64,000 nt of DNA from GCA-2706205 sp964215955 (GCA_964215955.1 CAXPDR010000027.1:62001-126000); one strand, 5' to 3'; positions 9,769-18,871 are shown, counted from the first letter of the stretch. Program-made: numbers and translations. Notes: generated by a model from the letters alone, not told the origin.

Positions 9769-11445
9769 CATATACTCACTTAAAATTGATACAGGCATAT
9801 TCCCTGCCTGTAAAAACCTTCGATGAAACTCTAAGTCCATATCGTTTGAAGAAATGTCATTTTTAAAGGTTTCTTTGAAGTCTTCCTTTAGTTTCCAAAC
9901 AAGGTGATTTCCTGTGAGATAAGAAAGTGGATAACCCCGTTCTTGAGAATACCAATTAAGTTCCCCTTGAATCCTCTCATCGACAAAGCCAGTAATTTCT
10001 TTCAAAAGATTTCCTGCGGCTACAAAAGGGTCTTGGGAGCTTAAATCACAATCAATACCTATATCTAAATAGTTTTTATCTCCGCTCATAAAATACAAAT
10101 CAATAGCGACTCTAGCCCCTATTCTTGCAATATCCCTTTTACCACTGAAACGAATTTCATCGGCTAGCTCTGATTGATAACCACTATCGAGCATGTAATC
10201 TTCAAGCATTGTGGTCCACCCTTCCGAAAGGTCGTTGGCACTAAAAATTTTTCTAATAAAACTTTTATTAGTTGCTGCCCATGCAAACTGAAGATGATGC
10301 CCAGGAATTCCTTCATGTATCATCATCCCAGGAATGGAAATCTCCGTATGTTCATCTAGTAGTTGTTCTGAGAGAGTTAAATATACCATTGATATTTTAG
10401 TTCCCTCCCTCATCGGAAGAGCAGGCATCATAGCTCCTGCAGGAATGGAAGGAACCATAAAAGACGGTGTTTGAATAATTTTCATTTTTTGATCTAAGTC
10501 TAGTGGAAACAACTTTTTATCATTAATAAATTCTAAAATTTTATCATTTTCATTTTCATAACGGTTTAATACGAAGGAAAAGTCCTCTGTCGTTTTTTCC
10601 ACTTTAAATCTTTCGGCTAAGAAGGATTGAACATCCTCAGCAGAGCTATTCTCTGAGAGTTTATATTTTTTAATTAGTTTTAATCTCAAACTTTCTACAT
10701 CTTCACGATTTTTTAATGTAAAGTCTTTTGCAATTTTATGAAGTTCTTTAGCTGATAAATTAATACCTCTACTTTTAAGAACTAAATTCATTTGGTCTTC
10801 ACCAATAAAAATATTTTGAGAAGTCGAGCAATTCTCTAAAAACATTTTATATCTTAGCAATGCGGCCTTTGCAAAACCTACTGCCGTCTTCATCCTTTTA
10901 GTATTTTTAAACTCTAATTCAACCGCCCAATTTAATAAAGTATCCATAAAACTAGGTAAACTTTCTACTTTTTCAAGTTCCATTGCAACCCATCGCTGAA
11001 CTGGATTATGAATATTACGACAATAACTGGTAATAAATTCATCTACTTTTTCAAGCCTAGAAATAATATTTACTAGTCTTATTTTAGGATTTCTATTGTC
11101 GTTAGCAAAAAGCATAAACAAGGGCCCTGAAATGATATCACTTGCGACAGGCATACGCATATTATGAGGGTAATTATCAAGTTCTAATTCATATCCTAAA
11201 CGGCTTTGCTCCAAATGAAGTCTATATAATTCTAGATCAATAAGATCTTCTTGATTTAAAGAGTCTTTATCTATTTCATTCAGTTTATTATTTAGCATTT
11301 TTATTTTACCCTGCATGGTAATTCTTTTATTCTTACCAGGATCAGGAAGATCTCCAAGGTTTTTTTCAATCCCCATATAAACACAAAAGTTTGGATCATC
11401 TGTTACAAAGTCATAAAATTGATTCTTAAATGTATCGTATTTCAA
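9733..11445 (-). CDS. DUF885-family putative metallopeptidase
   Basis: 570 residues. The motif HEGIPGHH with downstream acidic residues is the hallmark of the DUF885 family, which is thought to be a zinc-peptidase-like group; the conserved C-terminal ERGYPLSYLTG segment is also present. No signal peptide is seen, so the protein should be cytoplasmic. It overlaps the upstream REC-kinase gene by 4 bases, so the two are probably co-translated, and its end overlaps the convergent secreted-protein gene by 36 bases. The substrate is unknown. Confidence 0.85.
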   Translation of the reverse strand: MKYDTFKNQFYDFVTDDPNFCVYMGIEKNLGDLPDPGKNKRITMQGKIKMLNNKLNEIDKDSLNQEDLIDLELYRLHLEQSRLGYELELDNYPHNMRMPVASDIISGPLFMLFANDNRNPKIRLVNIISRLEKVDEFITSYCRNIHNPVQRWVAMELEKVESLPSFMDTLLNWAVELEFKNTKRMKTAVGFAKAALLRYKMFLENCSTSQNIFIGEDQMNLVLKSRGINLSAKELHKIAKDFTLKNREDVESLRLKLIKKYKLSENSSAEDVQSFLAERFKVEKTTEDFSFVLNRYENENDKILEFINDKKLFPLDLDQKMKIIQTPSFMVPSIPAGAMMPALPMREGTKISMVYLTLSEQLLDEHTEISIPGMMIHEGIPGHHLQFAWAATNKSFIRKIFSANDLSEGWTTMLEDYMLDSGYQSELADEIRFSGKRDIARIGARVAIDLYFMSGDKNYLDIGIDCDLSSQDPFVAAGNLLKEITGFVDERIQGELNWYSQERGYPLSYLTGNHLVWKLKEDFKETFKNDISSNDMDLEFHRRFLQAGNMPVSILSEYMLRKSDCSRKHE

Positions 11446-12458
11446 GCTAACCTTTTATTAAATTGAATTTTGAATTTATTTCCACGTTCCAAACTTAACA
11501 CATCAATTTCACCTTGAACATGGGAAAGTAAATACTTAACCCTAGTTAAACCCAACCCTATATTGTACACAGTGGTTTTCTTAGTAGAAAAATAAGGATT
11601 AAAGATTCGAATTGTATCTAAAATGGGTACACATTGATCTTCGACCTCTATCATTAATACATCAGTGGATTCAGAGATATTTATAAAGACCTTAGGTTTT
11701 TTAGGTCCCTCAGAAAAGTCTATTACATTCTGAAAAATTTCGAAAAAGATCTCCCTAAACAGATTTTTATTAAAATTAAAAAAAATTTCAGATCCATTAA
11801 TCTCAAAATCCATTTCTTCAAAACTATTTTTTAACATGAAATTCATCTCAGCTTTCGGATCAAATTCTTGTATGAGTTTTAAATTATAATTAATTTGAAA
11901 AACTGATTTTAGCAGTGAGATTTTTTGCTTAATTTCTATTATTCTTGAATTAATTTTTTCTAACCTCTCATCTTCAGAAACTTTATTTTTCGCTTTATTC
12001 GCATATCCATAAACTACCGACAAAGGATTTAAAATTTCATGAGATAATCCTTCAATTAAATCAGGCATAAAATTTGAACTAAAGTTTTCGTTCAAAGAGT
12101 TTTTTCTTATTAATTTTAATGAAAGATTTATTAACTCATCATTATCATAAGGCTTAAGCATATAAAACAAATTCGTTTTAGAAAGTGATAAGTCAACAAT
12201 TTCTCGTAAAAGATATCCTGTTAAATAAATTATTTTTACAGAGTCATCAATTCCTTTAATAAGTTCTAAAGTATTTTGTTCATTACCGAGATTATAATCA
12301 CTCACAACTAAATCAACTTCTTCATCATCAAGGATGGAATCAGCCTCCTCTACACTCGAAGTTAAAAAAACTTTACAATCGGACATACGATCATAAAACA
12401 AGTATTCTAAGTTCTTCTGAATTTTCAAATCGTCTTCTATTATTAAAACTTTATGCAT
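11442..12458 (-). CDS. Receiver-histidine kinase hybrid (REC-HisKA-HATPase)
   Basis: 338 residues from the ATG at 12458, where AAGGAA sits 6 bases upstream and the receiver fold starts directly (MHKVLIIEDD). Asp54 (VVSDYN) is the phospho-acceptor, with Thr in IIYLTGY and Lys in LKPYD completing the receiver. The H-box LSHEILNPL keeps both His and the following Glu. The ATPase domain has an N-box (FFEIFQNVID) and a G2 box (IGLGLTRVK), but the G1 box reads EDQCVP, where Gly is expected after Asp-x. No membrane segment. It overlaps the end of the upstream sensor gene by 8 bases, so the two probably act together. Confidence 0.87.
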   Translation of the reverse strand: MHKVLIIEDDLKIQKNLEYLFYDRMSDCKVFLTSSVEEADSILDDEEVDLVVSDYNLGNEQNTLELIKGIDDSVKIIYLTGYLLREIVDLSLSKTNLFYMLKPYDNDELINLSLKLIRKNSLNENFSSNFMPDLIEGLSHEILNPLSVVYGYANKAKNKVSEDERLEKINSRIIEIKQKISLLKSVFQINYNLKLIQEFDPKAEMNFMLKNSFEEMDFEINGSEIFFNFNKNLFREIFFEIFQNVIDFSEGPKKPKVFINISESTDVLMIEVEDQCVPILDTIRIFNPYFSTKKTTVYNIGLGLTRVKYLLSHVQGEIDVLSLERGNKFKIQFNKRLA

Positions 12459-13845
12459 ACTTATTTCCTTGAGGAATTTCCAGAATAAATTCTTTCTTTG
12501 GTTCTTCATTATAATAAAGGTTATAGCCAGAATCTTCTGCTAATTTCCTAGCTGTGAACAAACTAATTGATGACCTATTTCCAGACCCAAGGAGATATTG
12601 ATAAATATCAATACTTGGTACCGGTGTTCCATTGTCATAAACAAATAAGATGACCTTATCCTCTGAAGTTCTTATCCCAAACTCAATAATAGGTTCTGCG
12701 TTATCATTATAAGTAACTGCATTTTCAATAAGAGTTACAATAATATTAATAATAATTTCTTCTTTCCCAAAAATTGAAATTTCATCTTTAGGAGAGATAA
12801 ACTTCATATTTCCATCTAAGAAACGGTTAAAAAATAAAAGATTTACAAAGGTCGTCACATTAGAAATATTAAACTTTGAGGCCTCTACTTTTGATGAACT
12901 TGAAATTAAACTTTTCATTTTATGGGTTATGTCGGTGATTCGATTAATTTGGTCATCACAAATCTGTACTTCTCCTAGAAGAAAATCATCATTACTTTTT
13001 ATACATTTCTTTTTAATTAAGGCCATTGAAGTAGCAATTGTTGCTAGTGGGTTATTAATTGCATGAGCGATATTTTCAACAAAATAACTAATTGAAGAAT
13101 TTGTACTTTGATTGGAAATAACTCGATTTTCATAAGTTATTCTCTGATACATATCTCTAAAGGAAAGCGCAAGTGTTTGATACTCGAGGTATTTATGATT
13201 AAGATTAATATCAAGTTTTTCATCTGAAATAGATAGTTTTTCAGAAGCCTTAGTTAAATCTTTTAATGGCCCTAATATTTCTTTTATTTTTTTTGCTAAT
13301 ACAACCAAAACCAAAAAGATAAAAATCAAAAAGATAAAACTTGAATAAGAAATTGTTTTAATATAACGTTCTTCCATTTTTTCTTGATGTTTAGAACTTA
13401 GGACTAAAGTATCAAAATAAGATTCTTCTAATAAGTTCGTTAACTTTTTCAAATCTGTTTGCTCATTAAGTTCAATATTAACTAATGTGCTTAATATTTT
13501 TTCAGTTTTAGTAATATAATTTGAATCATAAATTTCTTCAAAATGGGACCGTCTTTTAAGCATTCTTTTCTTCATATCTTCTGAGAGGAAGAATAATTCA
13601 TCTTTGGCAAGGCTATATTCTTCAGAATCAGTTTCATAATTTTCAATTCTAAGAACAAGAGTAACACCATACTGATACAAATCAGCATAATCATGGAGAA
13701 ACTCAGAAACTCTTTCATACCGTCTTATATTTGAGCCTAAATATAATAGTAAAAGAATAAATGAAATAAAAACGATCCCAAGGCAGGCCATATTAATCTT
13801 TAATAAAGTTGGCAAAATCTTAGGTTTTTTTAAGATATTATTCAA
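12451..13845 (-). CDS. Membrane sensor histidine-kinase-like protein, probably inactive
   Basis: 464 residues from a TTG with AGGA 9 bases upstream. Two membrane helices (about 17-37 and 168-185) enclose a helical extracytoplasmic domain, followed by a HAMP-like linker and a HisKA region. The H-box reads IAHAINNPLA: His261 is present, but Ala262 replaces the acidic residue that normally acts as catalytic base. The N-box (LIENAVTYNDN) and DNG motif remain, yet the glycine-rich G2 box is replaced by SSISLFTARK. Poor ATP binding is therefore likely, and it may work as a pseudokinase sensor passing its signal to the coupled REC-kinase downstream. Confidence 0.85.
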   Translation of the reverse strand: MNNILKKPKILPTLLKINMACLGIVFISFILLLLYLGSNIRRYERVSEFLHDYADLYQYGVTLVLRIENYETDSEEYSLAKDELFFLSEDMKKRMLKRRSHFEEIYDSNYITKTEKILSTLVNIELNEQTDLKKLTNLLEESYFDTLVLSSKHQEKMEERYIKTISYSSFIFLIFIFLVLVVLAKKIKEILGPLKDLTKASEKLSISDEKLDINLNHKYLEYQTLALSFRDMYQRITYENRVISNQSTNSSISYFVENIAHAINNPLATIATSMALIKKKCIKSNDDFLLGEVQICDDQINRITDITHKMKSLISSSSKVEASKFNISNVTTFVNLLFFNRFLDGNMKFISPKDEISIFGKEEIIINIIVTLIENAVTYNDNAEPIIEFGIRTSEDKVILFVYDNGTPVPSIDIYQYLLGSGNRSSISLFTARKLAEDSGYNLYYNEEPKKEFILEIPQGNKYA

Positions 13846-13884
13846 TTGAATTATCCTTTAATTATTTGAATTTACAAAGTATTC

Positions 13885-13900
13885 TTAAGTTATAACTTAA
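13885..13900. promoter_or_regulatory. 16-bp perfect palindrome in a divergent promoter region
   Basis: TTAAGTTATAACTTAA lies between the divergent sensor and receiver genes. A second, looser site with the same half-sites (TTAAG-5-CTTAA) lies at 13948-13962. They may be operators, but by my rough estimate about two perfect 16-bp palindromes are expected by chance in 64 kb of this composition. Confidence 0.3.
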
Positions 13901-13980
13901 TCTATATTTTTATATAATTATCCTTCATTTTCATGTTATTATAAAGCTTAAGTTAATCTTAACGAAAGGTTTTTACCAGT

Positions 13981-14412
13981 ATGGCAAAGGGTAATTTATT
14001 ATTAATTGATGACGAGGTTCTTTTACTTGAGAGAACTGCCATGCTCTTAGAAGATATAGCCGATAAAGTATTTACAGCTGATTCTGGAACGAAAGGAATT
14101 TCTATCCTTAACGAGAATCAAGTCCATTGCATAATTTGTGATATTAATATGCCAGAAATGAATGGAGTTGAAGTCCTTGAGAACATTAGAAAAACTCACC
14201 CGGACCTCCCTTTTATTTTTTACACCGGTCATGGCTCAAGGGAACTAATGAAAAAGGCAGTAAAACTAGGAGCTTTTGATTTTGTTGATAAACCCTTTCT
14301 TGAGGGACTTGAAAGCATAGCTCAAGCAGGTTTGAAGATGGGTCTTGGAGAAGTTATTACAAATGACGATAATGAATCCCTTCAAACAGAATTTAAAAAA
14401 CTCTTCAAATAA
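13981..14412 (+). CDS. Single-domain response regulator
   Basis: 143 residues, a receiver domain with a short tail. Acidic pocket Asp10-Asp11, phospho-acceptor Asp54 in the segment CDINMPEMNG, switch Thr in FYTGHG and Lys in VDKPF are all intact, so it should be phosphorylatable. There is no output domain; it could act by protein contact or as a phosphate carrier. Divergent from the membrane sensor gene (135 bp apart) and convergent with the next receiver gene (8-bp overlap), so it probably belongs to the same circuit. Confidence 0.9.
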   Translation: MAKGNLLLIDDEVLLLERTAMLLEDIADKVFTADSGTKGISILNENQVHCIICDINMPEMNGVEVLENIRKTHPDLPFIFYTGHGSRELMKKAVKLGAFDFVDKPFLEGLESIAQAGLKMGLGEVITNDDNESLQTEFKKLFK

Positions 14413-14761
14413 TTTCAGTTTTAATTAGTCGTTCTAATCCCTCTACATCAGGCTTATGACACAAATATACATTTTTAAGGTTTTTTATTTCTTTTTCAAT
14501 TTTATTATCGATGAATGCAGAAAATAAAATAAACTTTGTCTCAACTCTTCTTTCCCTAAGAGTTTTCAAGACTTTAATCCCATCTAAATTCTTCATCTTA
14601 AAATCACAAACGACTAAATCGATATGGTCTTTTTTTTGAACAATAAAGTCAATTGCTTCATTCTCATCTGAAAAAAACTCAGCTTCGGCAAAAAAATCTA
14701 AAAAAATTTCCTTTAATAAACCTAAAATGACCTCCTCATCATCAATAAAAACAACATTCAT
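14405..14761 (-). CDS. Single-domain response regulator
   Basis: 118 residues, receiver fold only. Asp7-Asp8, phospho-acceptor Asp53 (VVCDFKMKNLDG), Ser in LFSAF and Lys in HKPD are present. It is the last gene of a four-gene minus-strand run: kinase (17.8 kb), HD-GYP protein, 549-residue protein, this receiver. Its ATG overlaps the preceding stop by 4 bases. It is the only intact receiver in that run, and the kinase at the head of the run is the likeliest phosphate donor (inference). Confidence 0.9.
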   Translation of the reverse strand: MNVVFIDDEEVILGLLKEIFLDFFAEAEFFSDENEAIDFIVQKKDHIDLVVCDFKMKNLDGIKVLKTLRERRVETKFILFSAFIDNKIEKEIKNLKNVYLCHKPDVEGLERLIKTEII

Positions 14762-16407
14762 AACTTGCTTTTTCTCCCTTGGGTTCTTTTTCTTTGACCT
14801 TGCTTATTAATTTGAGCATTTATTTTATTTTTGCGCAAAATCTTATGAATTTCATTATCTTCAGGTTTTCCCTCCTCTTCAGCATTCACGCTCATTTCTT
14901 GAGAGGTACCTTCTTCATCGCCTTCATGCTCTTTTAACTCGTCATCAGAAATTAGATCAATACCATCCCAACTGGTTGGCAAATTTCTAATAAATCGCCT
15001 AACTGACTTTCTTAGAACCTGTCTGTCTTCCTCTTCACATAAATTGATTAGACCTAAATAATGAAATCCATGGATATTTGGTTCTAGGTTGATAAAACTT
15101 GGAACAATGGTTACAAAGACCTGAGAATCTGGAAGTTGAAGAAGGATGTGAGTAAAAAATGGTATTTCTTCCACGGTTTTAAAGGTTATTTCATTTTCAC
15201 TTAAACTTGTAACAACTACTTCAATTTCTTTTTCTAGGAAAAAAATATTCTGTAATGGATCAATTCTCTCGGCCGGTTCAATCTTTTTGTTAATTCTAAT
15301 CATATCAAGCATTTTAACTAACTCATCCATTCCTATTGTGTTAGGAACAGACAAAAGTAACTCATAGTCATACATTTTTTTTATAGCTTGAGTACTAGAG
15401 GGATGATTTAACAAAAGAATAACTGGTGTATCTTGTTGATTTGAGTAGTAAGTGAGTAATAAATCAACGTCATCTAAATCAGATTCTAATTGACAGTCAA
15501 AAATAATGAAATCGACAAACGGATAAAGCTCAAGATCATTTTCTTTAAATTTTTTGAATATTGTACAATTCAAATCAACAGAAGAAAATTCCGAAATTTT
15601 CTTAAAATAATCAGATTCATTATTTGCATAAATATGCAGCTTTACCTGAGACTTTTCAATTATTTCATTATCTTCTTTTAAATTAGATATCCAAGTGACA
15701 ACATCATCCTCAAACACTAACTCCTCTTGATCATTTCCCCAACTATTTGAGAAATTGAAATCAATATCATATGAATTCATTGAGTTAGATGTTTCACTTT
15801 GAGACAAATGATCTGTTAACTCGAACATAAGTTTACGATTATCAAAAGCATTATAAATCCGAGAAGAAAATTCTTCGGGTAATCCCAAATCTCCTTCAAC
15901 TCTCAACTGATAATCAGAAACCCTAGTTAAAGAAAAAGAATGGGATAAAGTCGTACTTACCTGTAACTTTATCCCTCTAGAAAGTTTTAAAAAATAATCT
16001 TCATCTTCAAAACAAATATAATAGATATTGCCAAAAAATAACCGAATATCATCACCAATAATATGAAAATAATTTATACCACTATAAATTAAATAAGAGT
16101 TTTTCCATAAGGAATTTGAATCATCAAAGAATCCGATAATTGGTAATAAGTGATTAACCTGGGATCTTTTCAGATTAAGTATTTGATGGGAATAAAAAAG
16201 AAAATCTTTTTGTAAGGTTAAATGGGTAAAGTCCACAATTAAAATTGCAAGTTGATCATCTAAAGATTCAAATAATTGATTCCAATCTCCATAAGAAAAA
16301 GTATAATCAAAGAACTCTCCAGAATTTTTCAAGAACATATTTTCGACTGAAATAAAGTAATCAGACCTTTCACCGACAATGAATACGACTCTTTTTGTCT
16401 TAGACAT
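14758..16407 (-). CDS. Putative signalling protein with receiver-like repeats and possible PilZ-like domain
   Basis: 549 residues, not a family I recognise with certainty. Residues 5-130 and about 255-370 each look like a degraded receiver fold (alternating hydrophobic strands, e.g. LAILIVDFTHL and PFVDFIIFDCQ). A segment at about 385-485 (from FFLEKEIEVVVTSL to the RRFIRNL helix) resembles PilZ domains in strand pattern, but I see no RxxxR c-di-GMP motif. The tail is acidic and then strongly basic (KQGQRKRTQGRKSKL). It overlaps the HD-GYP gene by 8 bases and the receiver gene by 4. A role downstream of the kinase and HD-GYP protein is inference. Confidence 0.6.
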   Translation of the reverse strand: MSKTKRVVFIVGERSDYFISVENMFLKNSGEFFDYTFSYGDWNQLFESLDDQLAILIVDFTHLTLQKDFLFYSHQILNLKRSQVNHLLPIIGFFDDSNSLWKNSYLIYSGINYFHIIGDDIRLFFGNIYYICFEDEDYFLKLSRGIKLQVSTTLSHSFSLTRVSDYQLRVEGDLGLPEEFSSRIYNAFDNRKLMFELTDHLSQSETSNSMNSYDIDFNFSNSWGNDQEELVFEDDVVTWISNLKEDNEIIEKSQVKLHIYANNESDYFKKISEFSSVDLNCTIFKKFKENDLELYPFVDFIIFDCQLESDLDDVDLLLTYYSNQQDTPVILLLNHPSSTQAIKKMYDYELLLSVPNTIGMDELVKMLDMIRINKKIEPAERIDPLQNIFFLEKEIEVVVTSLSENEITFKTVEEIPFFTHILLQLPDSQVFVTIVPSFINLEPNIHGFHYLGLINLCEEEDRQVLRKSVRRFIRNLPTSWDGIDLISDDELKEHEGDEEGTSQEMSVNAEEEGKPEDNEIHKILRKNKINAQINKQGQRKRTQGRKSKL

Positions 16408-17785
16408 CCTTAATAAAACCTTTGATAAAAGCCTTTATAACAAATGGCTCATACTTCATAATATCATCTTTTTCTTCCATAGTGTATTTTAAAGCTTCAA
16501 GTGGGCCCATTTGTCTTTTAAGAGAATAATTAGCAAGAAAATTTGTAAAAGAAACAATCTTTGCTAAGGGATAAATTTTTCTTGCTAATAAACTATTTGG
16601 ATAACCATCACCACTATTTAATTCGTGGTGTTGGTAAACGATCTGCTTTACTTGTTCTGAAATTCCAATTAATTGATCTAAAATTTCAACACCATACTCT
16701 GGATGCTTTTGAAACTCCATTAACTCTTGTGGCTTTAGTTCATCAATTGGAGTTGTCTTCATTTTTTTGGATAACTTAACCTTCCCTATATCATGTAATA
16801 TTGCACCTAATAAAATGTTATTTCTAGAATGTTCTGTAACCCAATCAATATTCAAGCATGTAATTGCGGTATAAAAAGCAGTTAAAGAGACATGTGCTTC
16901 TTCAGTGATTTCTGAAGAAAATAATTCTTTCATTATTTTTTTTAATTCTTGATTCTGATTGACGAGAGAAAATATATTTTCACATGAACTTAGTGACTCT
17001 TCAACAACATGATCTGGAAGGCCGTGGGTATAGATCTCCTCGACAAGTAACCTTGTTGTTGTATCTACTTTCTTAAAAAGTTCTTTTTTATTTTCCTTTT
17101 GTTTTTTGATAAGTTTTTTTAAGTTCTCATTAGTGAAATTGATATAAGATATCCTATCACTTGTTTTAAAATAAAGTTTTAATTCCGAATCTTTTTCTAA
17201 GTAGCGTTGAATCCTTGGGAACTCAATTCTTTCTTGTTTATGAAATACTTTCAAATATTTATTTTTTTTAAGCCTAATGTATAAATCAAAAATAGCTATA
17301 TTATTGTTTCCAAACTCATTATAGGGAAGAGAGGAAAACCTTTGATCTGACTCGGAAACCTCTTCTTCAGGTAAAGTTTCTCCACTGACTTGTTTTAAAT
17401 CAACCCATAAATGGTGCTTAAATGAGTCTTCAATATATTTTACCATATGATAAACAGGAAATGGTTTGATGTAATGTTTAACAATGCCTAATTTAGAGAT
17501 TTCTTTTTCAGAATAAAAATATTCATTTAACTCCTCTTCACTTTCAGAAATCATAAGAATGAGAGTCTTGGGGGTCTTTTGTTTTATAAATTTAACAACC
17601 TCAAATATTGAAAAGTTCTTTGTAGCACAATTTATAATTAAAACATCGACAGGATTATTAATTAAATAGTCTTGAGCTTCTTTTCCTGTCTCAATAGCAG
17701 CTATCAACTCCATAGAATCAGTTAATTTAACCTTAAAGTTTTCAAGCCATTTTTTGTTTTGATCACAGAGTAAGATTTTTATCAT
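16400..17785 (-). CDS. Pseudo-receiver/HD-GYP domain protein
   Basis: 461 residues in three parts. The N-terminal receiver-like domain (1-120) has Asn52 (LIINCATK) where the phospho-Asp should be, while the late Lys (YIKPFP) remains. A middle domain (about 155-225) is shared with the protein at 46.6 kb. The C-terminal HD-GYP domain has HDIGK (His331-Asp332), His361, HH at 386-387 and GYP at 394-396, so metal ligands and the GYP motif are kept. HD-GYP enzymes usually hydrolyse c-di-GMP. Phosphorylation control is probably lost or replaced by protein contact. Follows the kinase gene after 21 bases. Confidence 0.88.
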   Translation of the reverse strand: MIKILLCDQNKKWLENFKVKLTDSMELIAAIETGKEAQDYLINNPVDVLIINCATKNFSIFEVVKFIKQKTPKTLILMISESEEELNEYFYSEKEISKLGIVKHYIKPFPVYHMVKYIEDSFKHHLWVDLKQVSGETLPEEEVSESDQRFSSLPYNEFGNNNIAIFDLYIRLKKNKYLKVFHKQERIEFPRIQRYLEKDSELKLYFKTSDRISYINFTNENLKKLIKKQKENKKELFKKVDTTTRLLVEEIYTHGLPDHVVEESLSSCENIFSLVNQNQELKKIMKELFSSEITEEAHVSLTAFYTAITCLNIDWVTEHSRNNILLGAILHDIGKVKLSKKMKTTPIDELKPQELMEFQKHPEYGVEILDQLIGISEQVKQIVYQHHELNSGDGYPNSLLARKIYPLAKIVSFTNFLANYSLKRQMGPLEALKYTMEEKDDIMKYEPFVIKAFIKGFIKDV

Positions 17786-17806
17786 ATTTCAGCCAAAATA
17801 TTAAAA

Positions 17807-18691
17807 CTATGCAAAAGGTAAACTTATAATAAATCTTGCCCCTTCAAGGAAGCTTTCATCTAATTCTAAATCACCTCCACTTTCTTTAAGTACCTTTTGA
17901 CTTAAAGCAAGACCAAGTCCACTACCTTCTTCTCCTTTTGTAGTAAACCCTTTTTCAAAGATTTTGTCTCTCAGTGAATCTTTAATTCCATCACCTGAAT
18001 CCTGAATAGAAATTTTGAAAAATGAATCAATGACCTCAACTCCAACAATAAGCTCTTTATTACCTTTACGAGTAGAATTATTAATAGCAAAAATAGCATT
18101 TTTTACTAGGTTAAGTGATATCTGATTTAACTGAATCTTTTTAGTTTGAATAAATTTACTCTTTTCTTTTTCAGTAAGACTATTCATGAAATTAAGCTTA
18201 ATACCAAATTGATCACATTGAGAAAAAACTTCACTTTCAAAAATATTTAAATAATTTGAAACTTTAATCTTATATTGTTTTTCGCTTTCGTTTAGAACAT
18301 TTCCAATACCATTCAAATTGATTATAATATTTTGAATACTTAGATCGATGTCATTTAAACTTTTTTTAACAAAGTCTATTTTCTCTAAGATTTTCCCCTT
18401 ATTAACAATTCTCATCATAAATAAAGAACTTGAAACAACAATAGTTAATAAGTTTTTTATCTCGTGGACTCTTTCATTTAATTTATCAATTACATCTTGA
18501 TAAAACTCATTAGTATTAAATATCAAGTAGACTTTACTTTGTTGATGATTAAAAGTTTTTATTCCATATGAATTATTATTCATGATAAAAAAATGAATAT
18601 CTTCCTCGCTCTTAAAAGAAAGATTCTCCATCGAGCTAAATATTACCTTTAATTCTCCAGTGTTTATTTGTTCGTAAATTGCTAATTCCAC
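17807..18691 (-). CDS. Cytoplasmic histidine kinase
   Basis: 294 residues from a GTG with AAAAGGA about 6 bases upstream. The frame stays open to a TTG at 18808, but that codon lies inside the terminator hairpin of the preceding gene, so the internal start is preferred. H-box RVHEIKNLL is intact; the ATPase domain has its N-box (LNLVKNAIFAIN), DSGDG and the GSGLGLALS glycine box, so this is the one fully canonical kinase in the block. No membrane segment; the first ~90 residues may be a small PAS-like sensor. Head of the run kinase-HD-GYP-549 aa protein-receiver. Confidence 0.87.
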   Translation of the reverse strand: MELAIYEQINTGELKVIFSSMENLSFKSEEDIHFFIMNNNSYGIKTFNHQQSKVYLIFNTNEFYQDVIDKLNERVHEIKNLLTIVVSSSLFMMRIVNKGKILEKIDFVKKSLNDIDLSIQNIIINLNGIGNVLNESEKQYKIKVSNYLNIFESEVFSQCDQFGIKLNFMNSLTEKEKSKFIQTKKIQLNQISLNLVKNAIFAINNSTRKGNKELIVGVEVIDSFFKISIQDSGDGIKDSLRDKIFEKGFTTKGEEGSGLGLALSQKVLKESGGDLELDESFLEGARFIISLPFA

Positions 18692-18790
18692 AAAAAATTC
18701 CTTTTTATAAGGATAACATTTCCATTTAAACTTTTGAGAAAATGATGGAATATTAAGCCTTAAGTTTTCCTTAAGGTGCCTTACTTGAGT

Positions 18791-18838
18791 AAAAAAAGAA
18801 ACCCCCAAGTAAGCTACTTATTCTTGCTTACCTGGGGT
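18791..18838 (-). terminator. Rho-independent terminator of the Cys-rich repeat-protein gene
   Basis: On the minus strand a 12-bp stem (18826-18837 with 18803-18814, 11 of 12 paired, four G-C pairs at its base) is followed by GTTTCTTTTTTT. It lies about 35 bases past the stop of the upstream gene and separates it from the signalling run. Confidence 0.85.
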
Positions 18839-18871
18839 CAAAAACATCTATAAAACTAGACGTCAGGGTTT

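Noticed and set aside
18692..18808. N-terminal extension of the kinase gene to the TTG at 18808
   Set aside because: That TTG lies inside the upstream gene's terminator hairpin, and a GTG with a good ribosome site is at 18691.
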